Positions 1 through 7,380 of a stretch of 64,000 nt of DNA are shown piece by piece (position 1 is the stretch's first letter; each line of letters starts with the position of its first letter). The position numbers were made by a program, and so were the translations under genes. The stretch is from Bradyrhizobium diazoefficiens (lineage in GTDB: Bacteria; Pseudomonadota; Alphaproteobacteria; Rhizobiales; Xanthobacteraceae), in the NCBI RefSeq assembly GCF_016616235.1, contig NZ_CP067100.1:1175001-1239000 (forward strand). The letters run 5' to 3'. A model generated the notes under the pieces. It was not told the DNA's origin. It saw only the letters and a program-made list of their open reading frames with translations, and did no database searches.

Positions 1-478
1 TGCCGCGCTCGGGGATGATCAGAATTGACGGTAACTCTCGTGTCCCGGACGCACTGCAACGTGCAGCGTTGCTGCGCAGAGCCGGGACCCAGAGAGCCGC
101 GGATTCGCGCATGCATGGGCCTCGGCTCTATGGGCCCCGGCTCTGCAGCGCATCGTCGAAGAGCCGCTGCGCTGCGTCCGGGGCACGAGAACGCAAGCCG
201 GTTGGCACCTGTCCTCAATATCTCGGCATCGTAGGGGTCGGCAAAGGTGTGCGGTCTTCGAGCTATGGCGGACAAGTCGCTTTGCTAACTTATGACAGCG
301 CGCCCTAACCAAAAGCCGGAGAGACATGTCCGGCGCTTTCGTCGTTTCATGGCTCGCGGTGCGCCGCAGCTCACGTCCGCGTCCGCATTATGAAGCTGTC
401 GTAGCTGAGCTTCGGCGAACGGCTTGCCAACAGGCGCGTCAAGGCCGGCGAGTTGACCGCGTCGTACTTGCCCGCCGC
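1..478. other. Intergenic stretch with a palindromic repeat
   Basis: No credible gene is visible in this left edge. Positions 40-190 hold a copy of the long palindromic repeat described separately. The remainder has only a short hairpin near 317-336 (GCCGGAgagacatgTCCGGC). Long open frames on the plus strand across this region and the next gene are shadows of the minus-strand oxidoreductase. Confidence 0.6.
40..190 (+). repeat. Palindromic intergenic repeat, family 1, copy A
   Basis: The unit begins GTGTCCCGGACGC, continues with GCAGAGCCGGGACCC, then runs through the mirror images GGGCCCCGGCTCTGC and GCGTCCGGGGCACGAG. The outer arms pair with each other and the inner arms pair with each other, so the unit can fold as a nested hairpin. 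Five further copies lie in this window. Confidence 0.85.
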
Positions 479-1792
479 TCAATGCTGCGCTGCGAACGCA
501 GCTTCCATCGCCTTGCGGGTCTTCACCGCCTCGTTGCCGGCATCGAATTCGACGTCGCTCCAGCGCACGACGTCACCGTGCGCGACGTCATGTCTGAGCT
601 TTACCCGATGCGCGAGGCCGATCGGCAGCGCGCCGGTCCTCAGGCTCGCGGCCGCCGGCACCAGCTTGCCCCACACCGTGTAGCCGCCTTCGCCATCCAG
701 CATCTCGCCGGCGCGCAACTCTCGCTTGGCGACAGCGGCGACATCGCCGCGGAAACCGTAGGGCTGGCCGGTCGGCTCGCCGCGCAGCGCGGCCGACAGG
801 ATGGAGATATTCAGCTCGAGCCCGATCAGATGATAAGGCTTGTACATCGCCGCGTATCGGCCGCTGGCGTCGGTCTTGAGGCCGTATTGCCTGAAGCAGT
901 CTGCGGCGTAGTCGTTCGGCGCCTCCAGCACGACATAGACGCCCCAGCGCAGGTCGCGAAACACCGGCCTGCCGTCGCGTTCGAGCGACGAGACGACCTC
1001 CACCACGCCCGACCGCTCCAGCACGCCGCCACGCTCGCGCGGCCGCATGATGTGCGGCAGGTCGTCGACGCCGCAGGGCGGAAACAGCAATCCCTCTGCA
1101 GGCACGTCGAGCCCGCAGGCATTCGCAATCGCCGCCATCTCGATCGCCGATTTGGTGCCGTCGAGGAACGAGTTGAACATCTGCGGATTCATGCCGGCCG
1201 ATTGCGCTTCGCCCGGGGTGAGGCCGTAATGCTGCCAGACGCCGTCAGGCGTGACGTCGTGGTAGGCCGGCAGGTATTTCGTGCCCTTGCCCGCGGCAAC
1301 CACGCGGAAGCCTGTGGCGCGGGCCCAGTCGACCATCTCCGCCGTCAGCGCCGGCTGGTCGCCATAGGCGAGCGAATAGACCACGCCGGCTTTCCGCGCT
1401 TCCTCGGCAAGCAGCGGGCCGGCCAGCACGTCGGCCTCGACATTGACCATCACGATGTGCTTGCCCGCCGCAATCGCGGCGCGCGCGTGGCGGATGCCGA
1501 TGGCGGGATTGCCGGTCGCTTCCACGACCACATCCATCGCGCCGCCGGCGATGGCGCGGGCGCCGTCATCGGTGAAGACGGTGGCGGCGATCCGCTCGTC
1601 GCTCCAGCCCACGGTGCGGCACGCCTCGCGCGCGCGATCTCGGTCGATGTCGACGATGATCGGCACCTCCAGCCCCGGCGTGTGCGGCACCTGCGCCAGA
1701 AACATCGAGCCGAATTTGCCGGCGCCGATCAGCGCGACCCGAACGGGCTTGCCGGCGGAGGCGCGGGCTTGCAGGAGGCGAAAGAGGTTCAT
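479..1792 (-). CDS. NAD(P)-dependent oxidoreductase with C-terminal SAF domain (COG4091, homoserine dehydrogenase-like)
   Basis: The 437-residue protein opens with a Rossmann nucleotide-binding motif (V-A-L-I-G-A-G-K-F-G, residues 19-28) and continues as a homoserine-dehydrogenase/Gfo-Idh-like dehydrogenase. The last 65 or so residues, from about 370, look like an SAF domain. Proteins of this type are annotated as predicted homoserine dehydrogenases or SAF oxidoreductases; the substrate is not known. It lies downstream of, and in the same direction as, the phytanoyl-CoA dioxygenase-like gene and the GntR regulator, with a palindromic repeat in the 149-bp gap. I infer one catabolic unit. No signal peptide, so cytosolic. 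Confidence 0.85.
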   Translation of the reverse strand: MNLFRLLQARASAGKPVRVALIGAGKFGSMFLAQVPHTPGLEVPIIVDIDRDRAREACRTVGWSDERIAATVFTDDGARAIAGGAMDVVVEATGNPAIGIRHARAAIAAGKHIVMVNVEADVLAGPLLAEEARKAGVVYSLAYGDQPALTAEMVDWARATGFRVVAAGKGTKYLPAYHDVTPDGVWQHYGLTPGEAQSAGMNPQMFNSFLDGTKSAIEMAAIANACGLDVPAEGLLFPPCGVDDLPHIMRPRERGGVLERSGVVEVVSSLERDGRPVFRDLRWGVYVVLEAPNDYAADCFRQYGLKTDASGRYAAMYKPYHLIGLELNISILSAALRGEPTGQPYGFRGDVAAVAKRELRAGEMLDGEGGYTVWGKLVPAAASLRTGALPIGLAHRVKLRHDVAHGDVVRWSDVEFDAGNEAVKTRKAMEAAFAAQH

Positions 1793-1807
1793 GAAGCTAC
1801 CCGTATC

Positions 1808-1935
1808 GTGTCCCGGACGCGGTGCAGCGTGAAACGCTGCTCCGCAGAGCCGGGACCCAGAGAAACTATCCGTGTGGCGTGGGCCCCGGCTCAGCAGCGC
1901 ACCGCTTGCGCGCTGCGCTGCGTCCGGGGCACGAG
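1808..1935 (+). repeat. Palindromic intergenic repeat, family 1, copy B
   Basis: Same nested palindrome as copy A, starting GTGTCCCGGACGC and ending CGTCCGGGGCACGAG. It fills almost the whole gap between the SAF oxidoreductase and the dioxygenase-like gene, so it would be part of their transcript if they are co-transcribed. Confidence 0.85.
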
Positions 1936-1941
1936 TCCTGT

Positions 1942-2742
1942 CTACTCCGCCGCCTGTCTTGACGCGCGGGCAAGCCGCAGCAGGGCATCATCATCCACCG
2001 TCTTGATCGGCGTAAAATCGCGGTGCGCAATATATTCCGGCCGTGTCGGGTTGCGGATGTGGTTCGAGACCGCATTCAAGGTCAGGTACACGATCTTGCG
2101 CGGGTAGGGCGTGATGTTGCCGCTCGAACCGTGCACGAGATTGCCGTGGAACATCAGCATGCCGCCGGGCTTGCCGGTGGGCGCCACGATGCCGCCCTGC
2201 TGGACCAGGCGCATCACCGTCTCCTCGTCCAGGGTCCACAGCGGATAGGACGTCGTCGAGAGGTCATGCGAGGCCTGGAGATCGCCGGCGTTCTGGCTGC
2301 GCGGCACCAGCATCAGGGGTCCGTTGATCGGCATCACCTCGTCGAGGAAGATCGCGATGTTCATCGCGCGCGGCTCCGGCATGCCGTCGTCGCGCTTCCA
2401 GGTGCCGTAATCCTGGTGCCACTGCCAGACGTCGCCGGTGAAGGCCGATTTCGCGTTGATCTTGAACTGGTGCATGTAGACCGGCTCGCCGAAGAGCTGC
2501 TCGACCGGCTCGATCATGCGCGGATGCTTACCCAGAATGCCGAAGGCCTCGTTGTAGAGATGTGCGGCAAAGGCGGTACGCGGCGCGCCGCTCTTCTCGC
2601 GCCAGACCTCCGGCCGGTTGGCGTCGTAGATGGCCACCGCCTCGCGGGCGAGCAGATCGACCTCCTCCTGGCTGAACAGCTCCGGCAGGAACAGCCAGCC
2701 CTCGCGGTGGAAGAACTCCAATTGCTCCTGGGACAGTTTCAT
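1942..2742 (-). CDS. Phytanoyl-CoA dioxygenase (PhyH) family protein
   Basis: This is a 266-residue Fe(II)/2-oxoglutarate-dependent oxygenase. The iron-binding H-x-D is visible at residues 109-111 (WQWHQDYGTW); a distal His lies in NLVHGSSGN and the likely 2-oxoglutarate-binding Arg in YPRKIVYL. I chose the ATG at 2742 (M-K-L-S-Q-E-Q) because GGAGG stands 7 bp upstream; the frame stays open to 2811 but that stretch is repeat sequence. PhyH enzymes hydroxylate varied small substrates, so the name does not imply phytanoyl-CoA. The neighbours (GntR/FCD regulator upstream, SAF dehydrogenase downstream) suggest hydroxylation followed by oxidation of an unidentified metabolite. Confidence 0.88.
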   Translation of the reverse strand: MKLSQEQLEFFHREGWLFLPELFSQEEVDLLAREAVAIYDANRPEVWREKSGAPRTAFAAHLYNEAFGILGKHPRMIEPVEQLFGEPVYMHQFKINAKSAFTGDVWQWHQDYGTWKRDDGMPEPRAMNIAIFLDEVMPINGPLMLVPRSQNAGDLQASHDLSTTSYPLWTLDEETVMRLVQQGGIVAPTGKPGGMLMFHGNLVHGSSGNITPYPRKIVYLTLNAVSNHIRNPTRPEYIAHRDFTPIKTVDDDALLRLARASRQAAE

Positions 2743-2773
2743 GGCTCGTCCTCCTTGGTTTGTTTTGTTTTTG

Positions 2774-2876
2774 TCATTCCGGGGCACGCGAAGCGTGAAC
2801 CCGGAATCCATTTCTCCTCGGTGTATGCCGTCCGATGGATTCCGGGTTCGATGCTGCGCATTGCCCCGGAATGACG
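2774..2876 (+). repeat. Palindromic intergenic repeat, family 3
   Basis: A second repeat type: GTCATTCCGGGGCACGCGAA, then GAACCCGGAATCCA, mirrored by TGGATTCCGGGTTC and GCCCCGGAATGACGGCG. The halves are inverted and can pair over most of the unit. It occupies the gap between the GntR regulator and the dioxygenase gene. Confidence 0.8.
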
Positions 2877-2881
2877 GCGGC

Positions 2882-3532
2882 CTACGCCGCCACTACGTCC
2901 GTTGCCCTCAATCTCTCCTCCGTCATCCGTCCCGCCGTCTGCGCATGCGCCAGCGCCGCGCGCTCGGCCGATTTTGCATCGCCTGCGAGAATGTGTTTCG
3001 CGATCTCGGCATGCTCCGCCCAGGCGCTGTCGCGATAATCGAGCTCCGACAGCACCGTCGCCATCGAGCGGCGCATATGCGGCCATTGCGGCGTGATCGT
3101 CTCCTCGATGACGGGATTGCCGGCGAGCTGATAGATGGCGCGGTGAAAGTCGACGTCGAGCGCAATCAGCTCGGCGAGCGCAGTCTTGCGGTCGATGCTC
3201 CGTCCGGCAGCGAGCGCCGCATTAAGCCGTGCGCGCCCCGGCGCGTCGGTTGCCACGCGCTCGGCGGCAAGCCTGGCTGCGAGCGCGTCGATGGCGCCGC
3301 GCACTTCGTAGAGCTGGCGGATGCGTGCGGGATCGAGCTGGGTGACTTCAAAGCCGCGCTTGCCGCTCTCAGCAACGAGCCCCTGCCGGTGCAACAGGTG
3401 CAGCGCATGCGACACCGGCTGGCGCGAGACGCCGAGCTTGTCGGCGAGCTCGTTCTGCCGGATGCGCTGGCCGGGCTGCAGCGTGCGATCGGAGATTGCC
3501 TCGAGGATCCTGGCGTAGACCTGGTCGATCAG
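2882..3532 (-). CDS. GntR-family transcriptional regulator (FadR/FCD type); start codon unresolved
   Basis: The open frame encodes an N-terminal winged helix (LIDQVYARILEAISD, then RIRQNELADKLGVSRQPVSH) and a C-terminal FCD ligand domain with its metal-binding His pattern (residues D-F-H-R-A near the middle). The frame is open from a TAG just beyond 3601, yet between that stop and the GTG at 3415, which lies inside the recognition helix, there is no ATG, GTG or TTG. Starting at 3415 would remove the DNA-binding domain. I give the end of the winged helix at a CTG (3532) as a provisional boundary. A perfect 20-bp palindrome overlaps the 5' end. Either a rare start codon is used or the 5' end is damaged. 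It probably controls the two genes downstream. Confidence 0.7.
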   Translation of the reverse strand: MIDQVYARILEAISDRTLQPGQRIRQNELADKLGVSRQPVSHALHLLHRQGLVAESGKRGFEVTQLDPARIRQLYEVRGAIDALAARLAAERVATDAPGRARLNAALAAGRSIDRKTALAELIALDVDFHRAIYQLAGNPVIEETITPQWPHMRRSMATVLSELDYRDSAWAEHAEIAKHILAGDAKSAERAALAHAQTAGRMTEERLRATDVVAA

Positions 3533-3577
3533 GTTCGGGAGCGGGTCGAGAGGATCACGCCGGCGGCTCCGAAGAGG

Positions 3578-3597
3578 GAATACGGAATTCCGTATTC
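3578..3597. promoter_or_regulatory. Perfect 20-bp palindrome, probable GntR operator
   Basis: GAATACGGAATTCCGTATTC reads the same on both strands. It lies at the 5' end of the GntR open frame, where an autoregulatory operator is expected; FCD-type regulators bind short inverted repeats of comparable size. Function is inferred from position and symmetry only. Confidence 0.6.
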
Positions 3598-3708
3598 GAA
3601 GCTATCGCGCGAGAGGCGGGGCGTCAATCGGGCCGTCGCTTGCTGGATAAGCCTTTGATTCTATTAGGGCAGTCTACTGTGCATGGGGTTGTTTTCGCGC
3701 AAATACCC

Positions 3709-4521
3709 TCACTCGGCCAAAAACCTGCTCACCACCTCGCCGAACTCCAGCGGCGCCTGCTCGAACATCCAGTGGCCGGCATTGGGGATCACCGCCGTCT
3801 TTGCGCCGGCGATGTGCCCGGCCAGCACGCGCCAAATCACCGACAGGCTGCCTGTGGTGGCGCCGCCGCCGATCAGCAGCGTCGGCGTCTTGATCGCCTG
3901 CGCATCGGCAAGCGTGTAGGACCGGCGCTGCTCGTCGAGCTGGCCGAGCAAGGTGAGCACGTTGTCGCGCAGCTGCTGCTTCGCCGCGGCCGGCACCCGT
4001 CGCCACGAGCCGTCGCCTTCGATGCCCTCGTAGAAGTTCTGTAGTGCGCCCTCGATGTCGCCGGCGCGGATCATCTCGACCGAGCGCGCCGTACGCGCGG
4101 CAAGCAGCGGATGCGCGCGCGTTCCCGCCGGGACCGGCAGGCTGGCATCGAGATCGCCGCCAGGCTCGGCCAGCACCAGCTTGCGCAACAGATCAGGCCG
4201 CGCCTGCGCGATGCGGAATGCGATATGGCCGCCGCGCGAATGGCCCATCAGATCGACCGGTGCCGGCTTGACTTGTTCAATGAAGGCGATCGCGTCGGAG
4301 ACGTGTTGTGCCATCTTGTAATCGTCGCCGGCGGCATCCCAATGTTCGGGAAAGAAGTGCCGCAGGCTGACCGAGATCACCCGATGCGTCTTCGACAGCG
4401 GGCCGAGCACCGAATACCAGGTGCGGAAATCCCCGAGCGTGCCATGCACGCAGACCAGCGGCGGGCCCTCGCCGACTTCGAGATAGGCCATGTCGTAACC
4501 GTTGACGCGAAAGCTCTGCAT
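3709..4521 (-). CDS. Alpha/beta hydrolase (tandem copy 2)
   Basis: The 270-residue protein has the fold's hallmarks: oxyanion-side HG motif (V-C-V-H-G-T, about residue 23-28), nucleophile elbow G-H-S-R-G-G with Ser95, and a C-terminal histidine in NAGHWMFEQAP near 248. It starts with MQSFRVNGYDMAYLEVGEG, closely matching the neighbouring hydrolase, whose stop codon is 2 bp upstream of this ATG. The pair is a tandem duplication in one operon. Substrate unknown; it could be an esterase, a C-C hydrolase or an epoxide-type hydrolase. No signal peptide. Confidence 0.85.
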   Translation of the reverse strand: MQSFRVNGYDMAYLEVGEGPPLVCVHGTLGDFRTWYSVLGPLSKTHRVISVSLRHFFPEHWDAAGDDYKMAQHVSDAIAFIEQVKPAPVDLMGHSRGGHIAFRIAQARPDLLRKLVLAEPGGDLDASLPVPAGTRAHPLLAARTARSVEMIRAGDIEGALQNFYEGIEGDGSWRRVPAAAKQQLRDNVLTLLGQLDEQRRSYTLADAQAIKTPTLLIGGGATTGSLSVIWRVLAGHIAGAKTAVIPNAGHWMFEQAPLEFGEVVSRFLAE

Positions 4522-4523
4522 GC

Positions 4524-5342
4524 TCAGCCCGCCAGAAAGTCCAGGACGACTTCGGAGTATTTCTGCGGCGCCTGCTCGAACATCGGATGGGTCGCGTTCG
4601 GGATGATCGCCGTCCTGGAATAGGGCACATGCGCCGCGAGTGCATGCAGCACCGTCGGCAGCAGGCCCTTGGTCCGCGCGCCCAGGATGAATAGCGTCGG
4701 CATCCTGATCTGCTCCGCATCCGCCTTCGAGAACGGCGGGCGGTTGTCGCGGACCTGGCCGATCAGCGTGTATGCGTTGTCGCGCAAGTTCTGCTTCACC
4801 ATCGCCGGCAGCCGCGGCCAGGTGCCGGCGCCCTCGAGCGTGTCGACGAACACGGCGAGCCCGCCGTCGACATCGCCGTCCCTGATCTTCTCGGCCGAGG
4901 CCGTGAACCGCGCCAGCAGCGGCGAGGGGCCGCCGGCATAATCGGGATCGAGGCTCGCATCGAGCTCGCCGCCGGGCTCGGCCAGGATCAGCCGCCGCAG
5001 CAGCTCCGGCCGCTGCTGTGCCACACGAAAGCAGATATGCCCGCCGCGGGAATGGCCCATCAAATCGACTGGGCCGAGATCGAGCTTCTCGATGAAGGCG
5101 ATCAAGTCGCTGACATGCTGGGCGATCGAATAGGTGTCACCGACGCCGTCCCAGCGCTCGGGGAAGAAGTGCCGCAGGCTGACGGCGATCACCCGGTGCC
5201 GCTGCGTCAGCGGGCCGAGCACGCAGCCCCAGACGCGGAAGTCGTTGAGCGAGCCGTGCACGCAGACCAGCGGCGGCCTGCCTCTGTCTTCGCCCACGTC
5301 GAGATAGGGCATGTCGTATCCGTTGACGTGAAGGCTTTGCAT
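4524..5342 (-). CDS. Alpha/beta hydrolase (tandem copy 1)
   Basis: A 272-residue paralogue of the next gene. It shows MQSLHVNGYDMPYLDVGEDR at the N-terminus, the G-H-S-R-G-G nucleophile elbow, and a C-terminal NATHPMFEQAP with the catalytic His. The frame stays open to 5405, but the ATG at 5342 aligns with the start of the paralogue, so I prefer it. The two proteins align almost end to end, including the unusual block SLRHFFPE(H/R)WD, and have diverged by many substitutions, pointing to an old duplication. Substrate unknown. Confidence 0.85.
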   Translation of the reverse strand: MQSLHVNGYDMPYLDVGEDRGRPPLVCVHGSLNDFRVWGCVLGPLTQRHRVIAVSLRHFFPERWDGVGDTYSIAQHVSDLIAFIEKLDLGPVDLMGHSRGGHICFRVAQQRPELLRRLILAEPGGELDASLDPDYAGGPSPLLARFTASAEKIRDGDVDGGLAVFVDTLEGAGTWPRLPAMVKQNLRDNAYTLIGQVRDNRPPFSKADAEQIRMPTLFILGARTKGLLPTVLHALAAHVPYSRTAIIPNATHPMFEQAPQKYSEVVLDFLAG

Positions 5343-5479
5343 TCGAGGCTCGCGGAAGGGGGCGGAACTCCTGTGCAAGATTCCCGGAAACCGGGTGGAT
5401 CGCAACTATTTCCAAGCCTAGATTTGGCGGGAGATGAAAGTGGGGGCCTGCTACCAGGAAGCAAGCCAGGAATTGGACC

Positions 5480-6022
5480 ATGACCGACCAGCATTTTGCC
5501 CTGTTCGACACCAGGATCGGCCTCTGCGCCATTGCCTGGGGCCCCCGCGGTATCAACGGCACGCAGCTGCCGATGGGCGGCGAGCAGAAGATCCGCACCC
5601 GCATCAGCCAGCGCCATCCTGACGCCACCGAGGCCGAGCCGACCCCTGAGGTGCAGCAGGCGATCGACCGCATCATCAGGCTGCTCGCGGGCGAGCCCGA
5701 TGACCTCACCGACATCCCCCTCGACCTCGACGGCGTGCCCGACTTCAACCGCGGCGTCTACGAGATCGCCCGCGCCATTCCGCCGGGCAAGACCATCACC
5801 TATGGCGACATCGCCAAGCAGCTCGGCGGCGTCCAGCTGTCCCGCGATGTCGGCCAGGCGCTCGGCCGCAACCCGTGCCCAATCGTCGTGCCCTGCCACC
5901 GCGTGCTGGCGGCCGGCAACAAGCCTGGCGGCTTCTCGGCGAACGGCGGCGTGGTGACCAAGCTGAAGATGCTGGAGATCGAAGGCGCCCTGGTGAACCA
6001 CACGCCGAGCCTGTTTGGTTGA
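5480..6022 (+). CDS. ogt: Methylated-DNA--protein-cysteine methyltransferase (O6-alkylguanine repair)
   Basis: This suicide repair protein moves methyl groups from O6-methylguanine in DNA to its own cysteine. The 180-residue sequence carries the active-site motif I-V-V-P-C-H-R-V with Cys139, preceded by the DNA-binding GQALGRNPCP and followed by the GGF loop (NKPGGFSANGG). The length matches the Ogt group; there is no Ada-type regulatory domain. It is divergent from the hydrolases to its left. The IS481 element begins only 4 bp past the TGA, so any natural terminator has been displaced. Confidence 0.92.
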   Translation: MTDQHFALFDTRIGLCAIAWGPRGINGTQLPMGGEQKIRTRISQRHPDATEAEPTPEVQQAIDRIIRLLAGEPDDLTDIPLDLDGVPDFNRGVYEIARAIPPGKTITYGDIAKQLGGVQLSRDVGQALGRNPCPIVVPCHRVLAAGNKPGGFSANGGVVTKLKMLEIEGALVNHTPSLFG

Positions 6023-6026
6023 TCGA

Positions 6027-7338
6027 TGTCCAGCGGATGGATGGGTAACAAAACAGACCGGATGGATAGGTAACAATCGTTCATGGTTTGGTCGGCTGCG
6101 GCGCTGCGCTAGCGCAGCGCCGCAGCCTGCGTGTTTTCTGGTCGATGATGCCGATCGGTATGTGGAAGAAGCGCACTTGCCATTGCCCATCGGCGGCCTC
6201 CTCGACGGCAACGGCCTCACCAATGAGAGCGCTGGAGATGTGAATGAGTTCGCCGCGCCACTTGATCTCGCCGTTGGAGCGGACCTGGCGCACCGCGGCT
6301 TCGGCTGGATAATCCGGCTCCGGAAGCCGCCTCGGCATCGCACGAGACGAAGGCTGATAGACGCTGGCAGGTGGGCGCTGGCCAAGTGACTCGTGCGGTC
6401 GTTCTTCGTTGTAGTCGCGCACGAATGCCGCGAAGCGACGAGCCTGCGCGGCCTGGGTCGGCGGCGGCGGCTGCATGGCCTCCAGAAGCGTGAGGTGAAA
6501 ACGCTCGTGGCGGCCGTTCTGCTGTGGATGGCCGGGATCAATCCGTTCATGGCGGATGCCAAGCTTGATCCACCATACCGACAGTGCCGTCAGGCCCGTG
6601 GTTCCGGTCGAGGCGAACGGCGAGCCGTTGTCGGAGCGGATGATCTGCGGCAAGCCGTACTCGCGAAACGCCCGCTCCAGCAGCGGTTGGCACTCGGCAT
6701 GTTGCGTGCTGCCCGTCGCCGCCAGGCTAATCAAATAGCGGCTGAAGCCATCGGTCACCGTGAACGGTTCAACGCGAGATCCGTCGCCCAGGCGGATCCA
6801 GCCCTTGTGATCGAGCGCCCATACATGGTTGGCATGCTGAGGCACCGTCAGTTGCCCCATGCGCGGCGGCGCACGCCGCCGGGTCCGACGGTTGCTCACC
6901 AGTCCCGCCCGTTTGAGAATCCCGCCCGCCGTCGAGGCCGACGGCCAATCGACGTCCCCTTGGCGAGCCTCAAGTTTGCTGACGATCTTGCGCGGTCCCC
7001 AGCTCGGCCGCTCAAGCCGCAGCCCCACAATCGCATCCACGATGTGCTGTGGTGTCGCCCGTCCATGAACCCGCGCGGCATGGGAGCGATCCGCCAGCCC
7101 GGCAGGTCCTTCCAACCGGTAGCGCTCCAGCCACTTATAACCGGTCTTGCGGCTAATCTCGTAGCGCTCGCAAAGCTCCGTCATCGTCCACAAGCCGGTT
7201 CGCTGATCCGAGATGAAGCGAACTCGTTCGTCCATTGTACAGCTCTCCCGCCAAGGCATCGGCTGATCCTCCCAGCCGACAGAGAACTGTCACCCATCCA
7301 TCCGGTCTACTCTGTTACCTATCTATCCGGTCTGGACA
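6027..7338. mobile_element. Insertion sequence of the IS481 family, apparently intact
   Basis: The element starts TGTCCAG at 6027 and ends CTGGACA at 7338, the TGT...ACA ends usual for this family. Each end carries two copies of a 16-bp motif close to GGATGGATGGGTAACA: 6035-6050 and 6060-6075 at the left, and inverted at 7289-7304 and 7313-7328 at the right. One complete transposase gene fills the interior. I find no convincing target duplication, only CG on both sides if the boundary is moved by one base. Confidence 0.85.
6081..7259 (-). CDS. IS481-family DDE transposase
   Basis: The 392-residue protein has an N-terminal helix-turn-helix (CERYEISRKTGYKWLERYR, about 30-48) and an rve-type catalytic core with D150 (HVWALDHKG), D210 (IIRSDNGSPF) and E252 (NGRHERFH). 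The reading frame is uninterrupted, so the element may be active. M-P-W-R-E-S-C-T-M-D-E-R at the N-terminus gives two possible starts; the second Met (7235) also fits. The last residues read through a low-similarity tail up to the left iterons. Confidence 0.93.
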   Translation of the reverse strand: MPWRESCTMDERVRFISDQRTGLWTMTELCERYEISRKTGYKWLERYRLEGPAGLADRSHAARVHGRATPQHIVDAIVGLRLERPSWGPRKIVSKLEARQGDVDWPSASTAGGILKRAGLVSNRRTRRRAPPRMGQLTVPQHANHVWALDHKGWIRLGDGSRVEPFTVTDGFSRYLISLAATGSTQHAECQPLLERAFREYGLPQIIRSDNGSPFASTGTTGLTALSVWWIKLGIRHERIDPGHPQQNGRHERFHLTLLEAMQPPPPTQAAQARRFAAFVRDYNEERPHESLGQRPPASVYQPSSRAMPRRLPEPDYPAEAAVRQVRSNGEIKWRGELIHISSALIGEAVAVEEAADGQWQVRFFHIPIGIIDQKTRRLRRCASAAPQPTKP

Positions 7339-7345
7339 TCGCTTC

Positions 7346-7374
7346 CTTACCCTCCCCTCCAGGGGGAGGGTAAG
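7346..7374. terminator. GC-rich hairpin from a short repeat, possible terminator
   Basis: CTTACCCTCCCC (7346-7357) pairs perfectly with GGGGAGGGTAAG (7363-7374) around a 5-base loop. The sequence matches the ends of repeat family 2. It stands 7 bp past the stop codon of the acyl-CoA ligase and could end its transcript, although no T-run follows. Confidence 0.45.
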
Positions 7375-7380
7375 AAACCG

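Noticed and set aside
326..2107. 593-codon plus-strand open frame
   Set aside because: It is antisense to the SAF oxidoreductase and runs through a palindromic repeat; its composition (Arg, His, Val rich) is that of a GC-rich shadow frame.
5207..6562. 451-codon minus-strand open frame spanning ogt and the IS
   Set aside because: It crosses the IS boundary and the hydrolase gene in another frame and has no family signature.
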